Source: Burkholderia sp. Bp8992
GTDB lineage: Bacteria > Pseudomonadota > Gammaproteobacteria > Burkholderiales > Burkholderiaceae
Length of the DNA: 64,000 bases
Assembly: GCF_003853705.1 (NCBI RefSeq)
Contig: NZ_QTQI01000014.1
Location: forward strand, 62,001 to 126,000
Reading direction: 5' to 3'
Shown: positions 1 through 9,441 of the stretch, in pieces
Layout: each line of letters opens with the position of its first letter
How positions within the stretch are numbered: the first letter of the stretch is position 1
The notes under the pieces: generated by a model
What the model was told of the DNA's origin: nothing
The model's database searches: none
What the model saw: the letters and a program-made list of their open reading frames with translations, nothing else
Position numbers and translations under genes: made by a program

Positions 1-374
1 CGCCCCGCGAGCGCGCGGCGCCGGTCCTTCAGCGCGGCGAATGCCTGCTGGACGACCTCCAGGTGCACTTCCGCATGCGGCAGCGGCGCATCGGCGTGCA
101 GGATTACCTCGATGTCCTTGATGTCGCTGCCGCGCGCGACGATCCCTTCCGAGATCGCGAAGCCGACCGCGAACGCTTCGAGGTCGCACGGCGTACACAT
201 CATCACCGCGTGCGAAATGCCGTTGAACACGAGCGCGACCGGCCATTCCTGGCCCACGTAGTCGTGCGCGGTCTCGACGGCGCCGCCGCGCGTGCGCCGC
301 ACGGACAGTTCGATCACGCCGCGCGGTTCGTCGCGCAGGTCGTCGCGCAGTCCATCGGATTGGGTCGGATTCAC
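1..374 (-). CDS. fdhD: Formate dehydrogenase accessory sulfurtransferase FdhD (partial)
   Basis: About 124 N-terminal residues are present; the rest lies beyond base 1. The translation carries the FdhD hallmark stretch (VALVFNGISHAVMM, then CDLEAFAVGFAISEGIV). FdhD moves sulfur from a cysteine desulfurase to the molybdenum cofactor of formate dehydrogenase. The catalytic CGxCG cysteine loop of the family would fall just outside the window. The start is a GTG at 374 with a GGGAG Shine-Dalgarno 5 nt upstream; an in-frame GTG at 380 overlaps that site and is less likely. It is divergent from the nitrate-reductase-associated gene, which fits a molybdoenzyme theme. Confidence 0.88.
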   Translation of the reverse strand, partial: MNPTQSDGLRDDLRDEPRGVIELSVRRTRGGAVETAHDYVGQEWPVALVFNGISHAVMMCTPCDLEAFAVGFAISEGIVARGSDIKDIEVILHADAPLPHAEVHLEVVQQAFAALKDRRRALAG

Positions 375-494
375 GAGCACTCCCGTTGATTCGAGGCACG
401 GCCGGCGACAATCGTGCCGCCGCCCGCGCGCAGAGGTTCTAAAATACCTCAGGCAGGCCGGCCGCGCCGGCATCCGCCACGTCAGGTAACGACC

Positions 495-977
495 ATGGGA
501 CTCAGCGACGCTCCGTTGCTCTTCAACTTCGAACACGATTCGTCGGAAAACTTCACGTACATCCCGATGATCGTGCGTTTCAATCTCGACCGCTTCGGTT
601 TGCGGATCTCGCTCGAACAGTGGCAGTTGCTGCCGCTCGAGGACCGCAAGCTGCTCGCGCGCTTTCCGGCCGACGACGACACCGCGATCGAGCCCAACTT
701 CGATCACGCGCTGTTCGAAATGCTGCGCACGCATGCGGATCTGGAACCGTCATGGTTCCAGCCGGACGAGCAGCCGACCTGGCGCGCCGTCGACGCGGTG
801 CCGGAGTCGCTCGTGCAGCAGAGCGCGCTGGCCGGACTGACGGCGCCGGCGCTCGCGCAGTGGCAGCAGCTCGCGCCGTTCCAGCGCTACGTGCTGGTCA
901 AGCTGTCGCGCAAGCCGAAGCTGAATCACGATTTCCTGCCCGCGATGCGGGAGTTCGGGCTGACGGCCACGCACTGA
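495..977 (+). CDS. Nitrate reductase associated protein family (Nitr_red_assoc)
   Basis: A 160-aa soluble protein starting MGLSDAPLLFNFE, with the conserved sections FNLDRFGLRISLEQW, LPLEDR and FQRYVLVKLSR typical of the small family described as nitrate reductase associated (TIGR02664-like). Its molecular role is not established; family members are found next to assimilatory nitrate or molybdenum genes. I chose the ATG at 495 because the conserved family N-terminus begins there; the upstream in-frame ATG at 414 adds a low-quality arginine-rich extension. It lies divergent from fdhD, so the two may share a control region at about 375-494. Confidence 0.75.
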   Translation: MGLSDAPLLFNFEHDSSENFTYIPMIVRFNLDRFGLRISLEQWQLLPLEDRKLLARFPADDDTAIEPNFDHALFEMLRTHADLEPSWFQPDEQPTWRAVDAVPESLVQQSALAGLTAPALAQWQQLAPFQRYVLVKLSRKPKLNHDFLPAMREFGLTATH

Positions 978-1020
978 CGCGGCCGTACACGGTGCGCCGC
1001 GCGGTCGCGGCGCGTGCCGG

Positions 1021-1416
1021 TCAGAGCGGCGGCAGTTGGCGCGGCTTGCGGTCCGGGCCGGTCGCGACGTACGTGAGCGTCGCTTCGGTGACCTTCACGA
1101 TTTCGCCCATCAGGCGCATGCGCTGCGCGTACACCTCGACGTCGACCGTGATCGACGTGTTGCCGGTACGCGTGATGGTCGCGTAGAAGCTCAGCAGGTC
1201 GCCGACGAACACCGGCTGCTTGAACACGAACGAGTTGACCGCGACCGTCGCGACACGGCCGTTCGCGCGCTGGCTCGCGGGGATCGAGCCGGCGATGTCG
1301 ACCTGCGACATGATCCAGCCGCCGAACACGTCGCCGTGGACATTCGCGTCGTGCGGTTGCGGGACGACGCGCAATGCGGGCTGCTTCTGCGGGAGTTCGA
1401 GGGTCGAATCGGTCAT
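1021..1416 (-). CDS. Acyl-CoA thioesterase, hotdog fold (YciA-like)
   Basis: A 131-aa single hotdog-domain protein. The motif NVHGDVFGGWIMSQVDIAG matches the active-site loop and central helix of acyl-CoA hydrolases of the YciA/BACH group, which release CoA from short to long acyl-CoAs in the cytosol. The length is normal for the family. The start is set at MTDSTLELP (1416); an in-frame ATG at 1431 (MKAPA) is an alternative, and neither has a strong ribosome site. It is transcribed toward the nitrate-reductase-associated gene and divergently from the ABC exporter. Substrate preference cannot be read from the sequence. Confidence 0.85.
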   Translation of the reverse strand: MTDSTLELPQKQPALRVVPQPHDANVHGDVFGGWIMSQVDIAGSIPASQRANGRVATVAVNSFVFKQPVFVGDLLSFYATITRTGNTSITVDVEVYAQRMRLMGEIVKVTEATLTYVATGPDRKPRQLPPL

Positions 1417-1590
1417 GGCGGGGGCTTTCATCCTGTAATAAATGGGCCGCCGCGCGCAGGCGGGCCGGCGAGGCCGCCGGCAGCGGCGCGAAGCGGCTTC
1501 TGCGACAATACAACGTTCGCAAATTGTACGAGAAAGCGCGCGAGCCGGCCGTCGATACACGCGTCGTGCACCGCCACCGAGACTTCCCCC

Positions 1591-3462
1591 ATGCGCCGAT
1601 TCCCTGCTTCCGGCGAGCCCGCGCCGGCTTCGACCGGGCCCCGCAACGACTGGCAGACCATCCGGTCGCTGCTGCCGTACCTGACCACCTACAAATGGCG
1701 CGTCGCGCTCGCGCTCGCCTGCCTGATCGGCGCGAAGGTCGCGAACCTCGGCGTGCCGGTCGTGATGAAGCGCATCGTCGACCACCTGTCCTACGTGCAG
1801 CAGATCACCGCGCTCGGTCGTGCCGAGCAGTCGGCCGGCATCGTGCTCGCGGGCGGCGTCGGGCTGCTGGTCGTCGCGTATGCGCTCGTGCGGCTGTCGA
1901 CGTCGCTGTTCACCGAGCTGCGCGAGATCCTGTTCTCGAAGGTCACCGAGAGCGCGGTGCGCCAGCTCGCGCTGCAGGTGTTCCGGCACCTGCACGGGCT
2001 GTCGCTGCGGTTCCATCTCGAACGCCAGACGGGCGGCATGTCGCGCGACATCGAGCGCGGCACGCGCGGCATCCAGCAACTCATTTCGTATTCGCTGTAC
2101 AGCATCCTGCCGACGCTCGTCGAGGTCGGGCTCGTGCTCGGCTTCTTCGTCGTCAAGTACGAGGCCTATTACGCGTACGTGACGTTCGCGGCGCTGGTCA
2201 CGTACATCGTGTTCACCGTGAAGGTCACCAACTGGCGCACGCACTTCCGCCGCACGATGAACGAACTCGATTCGCGCGCGAACTCGCGGGCGATCGATTC
2301 GCTGATCAACTACGAGACGGTGAAGTACTTCGGCAACGAGGAGTGGGAGGCGCAGCGCTACGACGAGAACCTGAAGCGCTACCGGAAGGCCGCGATCCGC
2401 TCGCAGAACTCGCTGTCGGTGCTGAACTTCGGCCAGCAGGCGATCATCGGCACGGGGCTCGTGTTCATCCTGTGGCGCGCGACGCAGGGCGTGCTCGCAG
2501 GCAAGCTGACGCTCGGCGATCTCGTGCTGATCAACACGTTCATGCTGCAGCTCTACATTCCGCTGAATTTCCTCGGCGTCGTGTATCGCGAGCTGAAACA
2601 GAGCCTGACCGACATGGACCGGATGTTCGGGCTGCTGTCGGCCGCGAAGGAAGTGGCCGACCGTCCCGATGCGCAGCCGCTCGCGGTGGCCGGCGCGCAG
2701 GTGCGCTTCGAGCACGTGAACTTCGCGTACGAGCCGGCGCGGCAGATCCTGCACGACGTGACGTTCACGATCGATGCGGGCACGACGACCGCGGTGGTCG
2801 GCCACAGCGGTTCGGGGAAATCGACGCTGTCGCGCCTGCTGTTCCGTTTCTACGATCTCGACCGCGAGGCGGGCGGTGCGATCCGGATCGACGGCCAGGA
2901 CATCCGCGACGTCACGCAGGATTCGTTGCGCGCGTCGATCGGGATCGTGCCGCAGGACACCGTGCTGTTCAACGACTCGATCTATTACAACATCGCGTAC
3001 GGCCGGCCGACCGCGACGCGCGACGAGGTGGTCGCGGCCGCGCGCGCCGCGCACATCCACGATTTCATCGAGAGCTTGCCGAAGGGCTATGACACGCCGG
3101 TCGGCGAGCGCGGGCTGAAGCTGTCGGGCGGCGAGAAGCAGCGCGTCGCGATCGCGCGCACGCTGTTGAAGGATCCGCCGGTACTGCTGTTCGACGAGGC
3201 GACGTCGGCGCTCGATTCGCGCTCGGAGCGCGCGATCCAGCACGAGCTCGACCAGATCGCGCGACACCGCACGACGCTCGTGATCGCGCACCGGCTGTCG
3301 ACGGTCGTGCACGCGCAGCAGATCCTCGTGATGGACCACGGCCGGATCGTCGAGCGCGGCACGCACGACGAGCTCGTGCGCGCGGACGGGTTGTATGCGC
3401 AGATGTGGGCGCTGCAGCAGCAGCGCGCGGCGGCAGGCGGCGAAGAGGCCGAGGCCGCGTGA
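1591..3462 (+). CDS. ABC exporter, fused permease/ATPase (Atm1/HMT type)
   Basis: A 623-aa half-transporter. An N-terminal six-helix type I exporter domain (about residues 25-330) is followed by a nucleotide-binding domain with Walker A GHSGSGKST (404-412), signature LSGGE (511-515) and Walker B VLLFDE (531-536). The close match is to the mitochondrial Atm1/ABCB7-like bacterial group, which exports glutathione-linked metals or sulfur compounds and acts as a homodimer in the inner membrane. The marker SRANSRAIDSLINYETVKYF of that group is present. The start is the ATG at 1591. It is a single-gene unit, convergent with murU over a long hairpin. The metal or thiol substrate is inferred from the family only. 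Confidence 0.88.
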   Translation: MRRFPASGEPAPASTGPRNDWQTIRSLLPYLTTYKWRVALALACLIGAKVANLGVPVVMKRIVDHLSYVQQITALGRAEQSAGIVLAGGVGLLVVAYALVRLSTSLFTELREILFSKVTESAVRQLALQVFRHLHGLSLRFHLERQTGGMSRDIERGTRGIQQLISYSLYSILPTLVEVGLVLGFFVVKYEAYYAYVTFAALVTYIVFTVKVTNWRTHFRRTMNELDSRANSRAIDSLINYETVKYFGNEEWEAQRYDENLKRYRKAAIRSQNSLSVLNFGQQAIIGTGLVFILWRATQGVLAGKLTLGDLVLINTFMLQLYIPLNFLGVVYRELKQSLTDMDRMFGLLSAAKEVADRPDAQPLAVAGAQVRFEHVNFAYEPARQILHDVTFTIDAGTTTAVVGHSGSGKSTLSRLLFRFYDLDREAGGAIRIDGQDIRDVTQDSLRASIGIVPQDTVLFNDSIYYNIAYGRPTATRDEVVAAARAAHIHDFIESLPKGYDTPVGERGLKLSGGEKQRVAIARTLLKDPPVLLFDEATSALDSRSERAIQHELDQIARHRTTLVIAHRLSTVVHAQQILVMDHGRIVERGTHDELVRADGLYAQMWALQQQRAAAGGEEAEAA

Positions 3463-3559
3463 GCGGCGGCGCTGCACGCGGGGCGCGCAGCGGAAAGGGG
3501 GCGTGCCTGATGGCCGGGAGCCGGCCGGCGCCGGACCTGTTGATCAGCCAGGCCGACCC

Positions 3560-3599
3560 CGCCGGTTGGCCGGTCAGTCAACCGGCCGGCCAACCGGCG
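3560..3599. terminator. Long hairpin between convergent genes
   Basis: A 12-bp perfect inverted repeat (3560-3571 CGCCGGTTGGCC against 3588-3599) flanks a 16-nt loop that can itself pair GGT/ACC. It sits about 100 nt after the ABC exporter stop and 36 nt after the murU stop (minus strand). No U-tract follows on either side, so it is more likely an mRNA 3'-end stabiliser or a factor-assisted terminator than a classical intrinsic one. Confidence 0.5.
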
Positions 3600-3634
3600 A
3601 GGCGATCAATCAAGCACGGCGTTCCGTCAGCCGA

Positions 3635-4354
3635 TCACTTCGCGGCGCGCAGCCGTGCGTCGAGTTCGCCCAGCTGCGCCGGCGTGCCGACGTTCTCCCA
3701 GATACCTTCGTACAATTCGCCGCTCGCGCGGCCGGCTTCGATCGTCGCCTTGAAGTACGGCGACAGTGCGCGGTGCGCGCCGGGCTCGATGTCGCGGAAC
3801 ATCCGCGTGTCGTACAGGCCGATGCTGCCGAACGTGACGCGCGGCGCACCGGTGAGCGACAACTGCCCGTCGTCGCGGAGCACGAAGTCGCCGGCCGGAT
3901 GGAACGGCGGGTTCGGCACCATGACGAGGTGCATCGCGGGCGCGTCGAGCGCGGCCATCCGTGCCGCGCGGGCCGCGAGCGTCCGGTAGTCGAATGCGCA
4001 GAACACGTCGCCCGCGATCGCCGCGAACACGGCCGGCTGCCCGTCGCGCTCGATGAGCGGCAGCGCCTGCGCGATGCCGCCCGCCGTTTCCAGCGCTTCG
4101 CCTTCGGCCGAATACGCGAGCCGCACGCCCCAGCGCGAACCGTCGCCGAGCGCGGCCTCGATCTGCTCGCCGAGCCACGCGTGGTTGATCACGATCGTCT
4201 CGATGCCCGCGCGCGCGAGCGCCTCGATCTGCCACACGATCAGCGGCTTGCCGCCGGCTTCGAGCAGCGGTTTCGGGCGGGTGTCGGTCAGCGGGCGCAT
4301 CCGTTCGCCGCGCCCGGCGGCGAAGATCATCGCCGTGGTCAGGGTAGTGCTCAT
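3635..4354 (-). CDS. murU: N-acetylmuramate alpha-1-phosphate uridylyltransferase MurU
   Basis: A 239-aa nucleotidyltransferase. Near the N-terminus AAGRGERMRPLTDTRPKPLL is the sugar-phosphate nucleotidyltransferase signature (Gly-rich loop and catalytic Lys); AGDVFCAFD carries the metal-binding Asp and WENVGTPAQL is the C-terminal signature. Placement directly after amgK identifies it as MurU, which makes UDP-MurNAc from MurNAc-1-phosphate in peptidoglycan recycling, bypassing MurA. A mannose-1-phosphate guanylyltransferase annotation is the usual automatic alternative. It starts at 4354, 32 nt after amgK, so the two are co-transcribed. Confidence 0.88.
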   Translation of the reverse strand: MSTTLTTAMIFAAGRGERMRPLTDTRPKPLLEAGGKPLIVWQIEALARAGIETIVINHAWLGEQIEAALGDGSRWGVRLAYSAEGEALETAGGIAQALPLIERDGQPAVFAAIAGDVFCAFDYRTLAARAARMAALDAPAMHLVMVPNPPFHPAGDFVLRDDGQLSLTGAPRVTFGSIGLYDTRMFRDIEPGAHRALSPYFKATIEAGRASGELYEGIWENVGTPAQLGELDARLRAAK

Positions 4355-4386
4355 GTTCGGCCGGGTATCAGGACTCTGGGGGGCGG

Positions 4387-5436
4387 TCAGAACGTATAGC
4401 CGACGTCGGCCGGCGCGTTGCCCTCGAGCTCGTCGAGCAGCTTCGCGAACGGGACGAGCGGGCGGTAGCGCAGCGCAACCTTGCGTGCATACGCGATGAA
4501 GCGCGGCAGGTCGTTCAGGTAATGCGGCTTGCCGTCGCGGTAATTGATGCGCGCGAACAGGCCGAGGATCTTGATATGGCGCTGCAGCCCCATCCATTCG
4601 AGCTGGCGGTAGAACTCGCCGAAATCGGGATCGACCGGCACGCCGGCCTTTTTCGCCTTTTCCCAGTAGTACGCGAAGCAGTCGAGCTCGAACTCCTCGT
4701 CCCAGCTGACGAACGCGTCGCGCAGCAGCGACACGACGTCGTACGTCAGCGGCCCGTAGACGGCGTCCTGGAAGTCGAGCACGCCCGGGTTCGGCTCGCA
4801 GACCATCAGGTTGCGCGGCATGAAGTCGCGCAGCATGAAACCCTGCGGCTGCGCATGGGCGCTCGCGACCAGCAGCGCGAACGTGCGGTCGAGCGTGCCG
4901 CGCATCGCGTCGGTGACGGGCTTGCCGAGGTGGCGGCCGACGAACCATTCGGGCAGCAGCTCCATTTCGCGGCGCAGGAACGCTTCGTCGAACGGCGGCA
5001 GCACGTCGGGCAACGACCTGAGCTGGAAGCGGATCAGCGCATCGAGCGCGTCGCGCATCAGCGGCCGCGCGGCGACCGGGTCGGCCGGGTCGAGCACCGA
5101 GATGTACGACGTGCGGCCGAGATCGGTCACGAGCATGAAGCCCGCGTCGAAATCGTGGGCCAGCACGTCCGGCACGTGGTCGCCGGCCGCGGCGAGCAGC
5201 TGCGCGACCTGGACGAATTCACGGCACTTCTCGGGCGGCGGCGCGTCGACGGCGATCAGCGTGCCGCCGGCGCTCGTGGCCGATGCGACACGGAAATAGC
5301 GGCGGAAACTGGCGTCCGACGACGCGGGCGCGAGGGTCGACAGGTCGAGGGCATAGCGCTCGGCGAGCGGTTGCAGCCACGCGGTCAGGGCGTCGAGGCG
5401 GGCGTCGGGCTGGGATGCGGCGGATGGGGGCGTCAT
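4387..5436 (-). CDS. amgK: N-acetylmuramate/N-acetylglucosamine kinase AmgK
   Basis: A 349-aa aminoglycoside-phosphotransferase-fold kinase. It has a Brenner-type catalytic loop (MLRDFMPRNLMV, in place of HGDxxxxN) followed by VLDFQDAVYGP, which supplies the DFG-like metal aspartate. AmgK phosphorylates the anomeric hydroxyl of recycled MurNAc (and GlcNAc) in the cytosol, feeding MurU. The same divergent arrangement with lptD-surA-pdxA-ksgA is known in Pseudomonas. It starts at the ATG at 5436, preceded by a GGAGGAG-like stretch in the shared upstream region. Confidence 0.88.
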   Translation of the reverse strand: MTPPSAASQPDARLDALTAWLQPLAERYALDLSTLAPASSDASFRRYFRVASATSAGGTLIAVDAPPPEKCREFVQVAQLLAAAGDHVPDVLAHDFDAGFMLVTDLGRTSYISVLDPADPVAARPLMRDALDALIRFQLRSLPDVLPPFDEAFLRREMELLPEWFVGRHLGKPVTDAMRGTLDRTFALLVASAHAQPQGFMLRDFMPRNLMVCEPNPGVLDFQDAVYGPLTYDVVSLLRDAFVSWDEEFELDCFAYYWEKAKKAGVPVDPDFGEFYRQLEWMGLQRHIKILGLFARINYRDGKPHYLNDLPRFIAYARKVALRYRPLVPFAKLLDELEGNAPADVGYTF

Positions 5437-5659
5437 GAAACTCGGAGGAGGGGGGAACGTCTTGCCATATAATACCCCACGACTTTTTTGACGCGCCCCG
5501 CGTCAGCTTCCGCCGTGCAGGCCCGCTGCCTGTCGCGCCGCCCGCCCGATCGCCTCCCCGGTTTGCGCTCAGCCGCAGTCGCGGTGCGACGGCGCGGCCC
5601 GCCGTGCGCGCATGTGCAGTGAAGGCGCGGTTGACAAGGGGCGATTCGCCAAACGATAG

Positions 5660-8020
5660 ATGCCGCCCAAACCGCTATTCCCGAATGTTTTCCCCGGTGA
5701 CGGGGCGCCGCGCAAACGGCGGCTCGCGCTCGCGCTCCTGGCCGTGCCCGGCCTCGTGCCGGCCGTGTCGTACGCGCAGCTGTCGGGCGCGGCCGCGCAG
5801 CCGCAGCCGCTCGACTCGCCGTGGGATCTGCGTCTCGCGCCCCAGCTCGAGGATCATCCGCTGAAGGACGGCGCGAAGCCGGCCGCCTTCGTGATCGCCG
5901 ACCACACGAGCGGCACGGCCGAGCAGGATCTCGCCGCCAAGGGCTCCGCCGAGCTGCGGCGCGGCGACGCCGTCGTGAAGGCCGACGCGCTCCACTACGA
6001 TCAGGATACCGACATGGCCGATGCGTACGGCCAGGTCAAGGTGGTCAATGGCGGTACGTCGTTCGCAGGTCCCGAGGCGCACCTGAAGATCGAGGCGAAC
6101 CAGGGCTTCATGACGGCGCCGAAGTACCACTTCAACATGACGGGCGGGTCGGGCAGCGCCGAGCGCGTCGACATGGTCGACAACGAGCGCTCGGTGTTCG
6201 TCAACGGCACCTACACGGCGTGCCAGTGCTCGACGAACCCCGCGTGGTACATCAAGGGCAGCCGCTTCGACTTCGATACGGGCGCCGACGAAGGCACCGC
6301 GCGCAACGGCGTGCTGTTCTTCCAGGGCGTGCCGATCTTCGCGAGCCCGTGGATGACGTTCCCGCTGTCGGGCGAGCGGCGCAGCGGCCTGCTGCCGCCG
6401 ACGTTCTCGGTGAACTCGAGCAACGGCTTCGAGCTGACGCTGCCGTACTACTTCAACATCGCACCGAACCGCGACCTGACGCTCACGCCGCGCATCATCT
6501 CGCGGCGCGGCGTGATGACCGAGGCGACGTTCCGCTACCTGTCGCCGTCGTATTCGGGCACGTTTACGGCCAATTACCTGCCGAGTGACCGGCTCGAGCA
6601 CCGCAACCGCTACGCGATCTACTGGCAGCACCAGCAGAACTTCGGCGGCGGTTTCGGCGGCTACGTCTACTACAACAAGGTCTCGGACAACCTGTATCCC
6701 GAACAACTGGGTTCGATGAACCAGTTCATCAACGGGACGCAGACGCTGTACCAGCAGGAAGCCGGCCTCACGTACAACAACGGCCCGTGGTCGGTGCTCG
6801 CGCGCTACCAGCACTGGCAGACGCTGCCGCCGTCGATCGCGCCGTACAGCCGCGAGCCGCAGTTGAACGTGAAGTACACGAAGTACAACGTCGGCGGCTT
6901 CGACTTCGGCGCGGAAGCCGACTATTCGCGGTTCCGCATCACGACGGCCGACGCAACCGAAGGCGACCGGATCGTCTTCAACCCGTACATCGCGTACGGC
7001 GTGTACGGCCCCGGCTACTTCGTCGTGCCGAAGGTCCAGTACCACTTCGCGTCGTACGACCTGAACTACCTGTCGTCGACCACGCCGAACAACCCGAAGC
7101 GCTTCACCGAGTCGATCCCGACCGTGAGCTTCGACACGGGCCTGATCTTCGACCGCTCGGTGCGCCTGTTCGGCCAGGACTTCATCCAGACCCTCGAGCC
7201 GCGCCTGTACTACGTGTACACGCCGTATCGCAACCAGTCGAACGCGCCGCTGTTCGACACCGCGGAATCGGACTTCGGCCTCGCGGAGATCTACCAGCCG
7301 AACACGTTCGTCGGCAACGACCGGATCGCCGACGCGAACCGGATCACGGCCGGCCTGACGTCGCGCTTCATCGACCCGCGCACCGGCGACGAGCGCGCGC
7401 GCTTCGTGATCGCGCAGCAGTACTACTTCGCCGATCAGCGCGTGACGCTGAACCCCGGGCAGGCCGCCGTGCTGGCGCGCCACTCGGACCTGATCGTCGG
7501 CGCCGCGCTGAAGCTCGGCTCGGGCTTCATGTCTGAGACGGCGTTCCAGTACAACCAGAACAACAACCAGCTCGTGAAGTCGAGCATCGGTTTCGGCTAC
7601 AGCCCGGGCGAGCGCCGCGTGATCAACGTCGGCTATCGCTACACGCGCTCGAACACCACGCTCGACAACCAGCCGATCAACCAGTTCCTGGTGTCCGCGC
7701 AATGGCCGCTCACGCGCCGCCTGTATGCGATCGGCCGTTTCAACTACGACCTCGCCGGAGATCGCGTGGTCGACGGTCTGGTCGGCTTACAATACGACGC
7801 GGATTGCTGGGCGCTCGGGGTCGGGGTGCAGCGGGCCGCGAACGGCATCAATTCGTCGGGACAGCAGAACTCGTCGACGCGATTCATGATGCAGCTGACG
7901 CTCAAGGGCCTGTCGACCGTCGACAACGGCCTCGTGTCCGCATTCCGCGCCGGGGTACCGGGCTACACGCCGCTGCCGCCGCCGCCGCCGCCGATGTCCC
8001 GCTTCAGCAACTACGAGTAA
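5660..8020 (+). CDS. lptD: LPS-assembly outer-membrane protein LptD
   Basis: A 786-aa precursor. A signal-peptide-like segment ([16 protein letters not shown]) is followed by an OstA/LptA-like jellyroll (about 85-200) and a large beta barrel (about 220-780). With LptE it inserts lipopolysaccharide into the outer leaflet. Only three cysteines are visible: C188 and C190 in a CxC, and a single C716. E. coli has two disulfide pairs ending in adjacent cysteines. The C-terminus ends in an unusual tract of eight prolines in a nine-residue span before SRFSNYE. First gene of lptD-surA-pdxA-rsmA; surA follows after 45 nt. Confidence 0.95.
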   Translation: MPPKPLFPNVFPGDGAPRKRRLALALLAVPGLVPAVSYAQLSGAAAQPQPLDSPWDLRLAPQLEDHPLKDGAKPAAFVIADHTSGTAEQDLAAKGSAELRRGDAVVKADALHYDQDTDMADAYGQVKVVNGGTSFAGPEAHLKIEANQGFMTAPKYHFNMTGGSGSAERVDMVDNERSVFVNGTYTACQCSTNPAWYIKGSRFDFDTGADEGTARNGVLFFQGVPIFASPWMTFPLSGERRSGLLPPTFSVNSSNGFELTLPYYFNIAPNRDLTLTPRIISRRGVMTEATFRYLSPSYSGTFTANYLPSDRLEHRNRYAIYWQHQQNFGGGFGGYVYYNKVSDNLYPEQLGSMNQFINGTQTLYQQEAGLTYNNGPWSVLARYQHWQTLPPSIAPYSREPQLNVKYTKYNVGGFDFGAEADYSRFRITTADATEGDRIVFNPYIAYGVYGPGYFVVPKVQYHFASYDLNYLSSTTPNNPKRFTESIPTVSFDTGLIFDRSVRLFGQDFIQTLEPRLYYVYTPYRNQSNAPLFDTAESDFGLAEIYQPNTFVGNDRIADANRITAGLTSRFIDPRTGDERARFVIAQQYYFADQRVTLNPGQAAVLARHSDLIVGAALKLGSGFMSETAFQYNQNNNQLVKSSIGFGYSPGERRVINVGYRYTRSNTTLDNQPINQFLVSAQWPLTRRLYAIGRFNYDLAGDRVVDGLVGLQYDADCWALGVGVQRAANGINSSGQQNSSTRFMMQLTLKGLSTVDNGLVSAFRAGVPGYTPLPPPPPPMSRFSNYE

Positions 8021-8065
8021 CGCAGGCTTGTCTGCACCGGTCAGCACGATTTCAATGGAGTTTCA

Positions 8066-9430
8066 GTGGCAATGAAGAAAAACCTTCGTTTCGCGGCAGT
8101 CGTGTCCAGCCTCGCCGCGTCCGCCGCGCTGCTCGCCGCCGCGCCGGCCGCGGCGCAGGCGCTCGGTTCGCAAGGTGCGCAGCTCGCCGACGAAGTCGTC
8201 GCGGTCGTCAACAACGACGTGATCACGGGCCGCGAACTCGACCAGCGCGCCGGCCTGATCGCGCGCCGGCTGCAGCAGCAGAACGCACCCGTGCCGCCGA
8301 CCGACCAGCTGCGCGCGCAGGTGCTGAACCAGATGGTGCTCGAGCGTATCCAGGTGCAGAAGGCGAAGGACGACGGGATCCGCGTCGACGACGCGACCGT
8401 GCAGTCCACGCTGCAGCGCCTCGCGCAGGCGAACGGGATGACGCTCGAGCAGTACCGCGCGCGTCTCGAGGCGCAAGGCGTGCCCTGGAGCATCTTCACG
8501 AGCGATGCGCGGACCGAGCTGACGCTGTCGAAGCTGCGTGAGCGCGAGGTCGACGGCAAGATCACCGTGTCGGATGCCGAAGTCGCGAACTACATCGCGA
8601 GCCAGCGCGGGCCGAACGCGTCGCAGCAGCAGGACCTGCGCTTCCAGCACATCTTCATCAAGGCGCCGACCAACGCGCCGCAGGCCGACATCGAGGCCGC
8701 GCAGAAGAAGGCCGACGCGCTGCTGCAGCAGGCGAAGTCGGGCGCCGATTTCGAGCGCCTCGCGAAGAACAACTCGGAAGCGAACGACGCGAAGAAGGGC
8801 GGCGACCTCGGTTTCAAGGCGCCGAGCGCGCTGCCGGCCGAGGTCGTCGACGCCGCATCGAAGCTGCGCCCGGGCCAGGTCAACCCGACGCTGATCCGCG
8901 TGCCGGACGGCTTCGAGATCGTGCGCCTCGTCGACCGCCGCCAGAGCCAGGGCGCCACGGCCGCCGCGCCGAAGATCGTGCAGACGCACGTGCGCCACAT
9001 CCTGCTGCGCGTCGGCGAAGGCAAGTCGGAAGGCCAGGCGCGCCAGCAACTGGTCGACATCCGCAACCAGGTCCAGGCCGGCGGCGATTTCGCGAAGTTC
9101 GCGCGCACCTACTCGCAGGACGGGTCGGCGTCGCAGGGCGGCGATCTCGGCTGGATCAGCCCGGGCGAGACCGTGCCGGAATTCGAGCGTGCGATGAACA
9201 ACCTGCAGGACGGCCAGATCAGCCAGCCGATCCGTACCGAGTACGGCTATCACCTGATCCAGGTGCTGAACCGCCGCGAAGCGGAAGGGTCGGTGCAGCA
9301 GCAGATGGACATCGCCCGCCAGGCGATCGGCCAGCGCAAGGCCGAGCAGGCCTACGCCGACTGGCTGCGCGAGCTGCGCGATTCGTCGTACGTTCAGTAC
9401 AAGATCGGCGGCGTCGCCCCGGCGAACTGA
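8066..9430 (+). CDS. surA: Periplasmic chaperone and peptidyl-prolyl isomerase SurA
   Basis: A 454-aa exported protein. An Ala-rich signal sequence ends at AAPAAAQA, followed by the SurA N-terminal chaperone region ([19 protein letters not shown]) and two parvulin domains (about 190-285 and 300-400, each with the GGDLGF/GGDLGW signature). SurA escorts unfolded outer-membrane proteins, including LptD, to the BAM complex, which explains the operon. A GTG at 8066 (GGAG at 8057-8060, 5-nt spacing) is the better start; the ATG at 8072 is the alternative and would shorten the protein by two residues. Confidence 0.95.
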   Translation: MAMKKNLRFAAVVSSLAASAALLAAAPAAAQALGSQGAQLADEVVAVVNNDVITGRELDQRAGLIARRLQQQNAPVPPTDQLRAQVLNQMVLERIQVQKAKDDGIRVDDATVQSTLQRLAQANGMTLEQYRARLEAQGVPWSIFTSDARTELTLSKLREREVDGKITVSDAEVANYIASQRGPNASQQQDLRFQHIFIKAPTNAPQADIEAAQKKADALLQQAKSGADFERLAKNNSEANDAKKGGDLGFKAPSALPAEVVDAASKLRPGQVNPTLIRVPDGFEIVRLVDRRQSQGATAAAPKIVQTHVRHILLRVGEGKSEGQARQQLVDIRNQVQAGGDFAKFARTYSQDGSASQGGDLGWISPGETVPEFERAMNNLQDGQISQPIRTEYGYHLIQVLNRREAEGSVQQQMDIARQAIGQRKAEQAYADWLRELRDSSYVQYKIGGVAPAN

Positions 9431-9441
9431 GCGAGCCCCGC

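Noticed and set aside
1021-3477. Very long open frames opposite the ABC exporter (and similar long antisense frames over many genes)
   Set aside because: They arise from high GC at third codon positions; their products are Arg-rich, non-conserved, and overlap well-identified genes.
5468-5473. Perfect TATAAT between amgK and lptD
   Set aside because: No acceptable -35 element at 16-18 nt upstream on the plus strand; the minus-strand reading is also weak.
5631-5662. TTGACA-N17-CGATAG directly before lptD
   Set aside because: The -10 would touch the ATG, leaving transcription to begin inside the coding region; probably chance.
7965-7995. CCG repeat at the end of lptD as a phase-variable tract
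   Set aside because: Trinucleotide units would not shift the frame, so an on/off switch is not possible.
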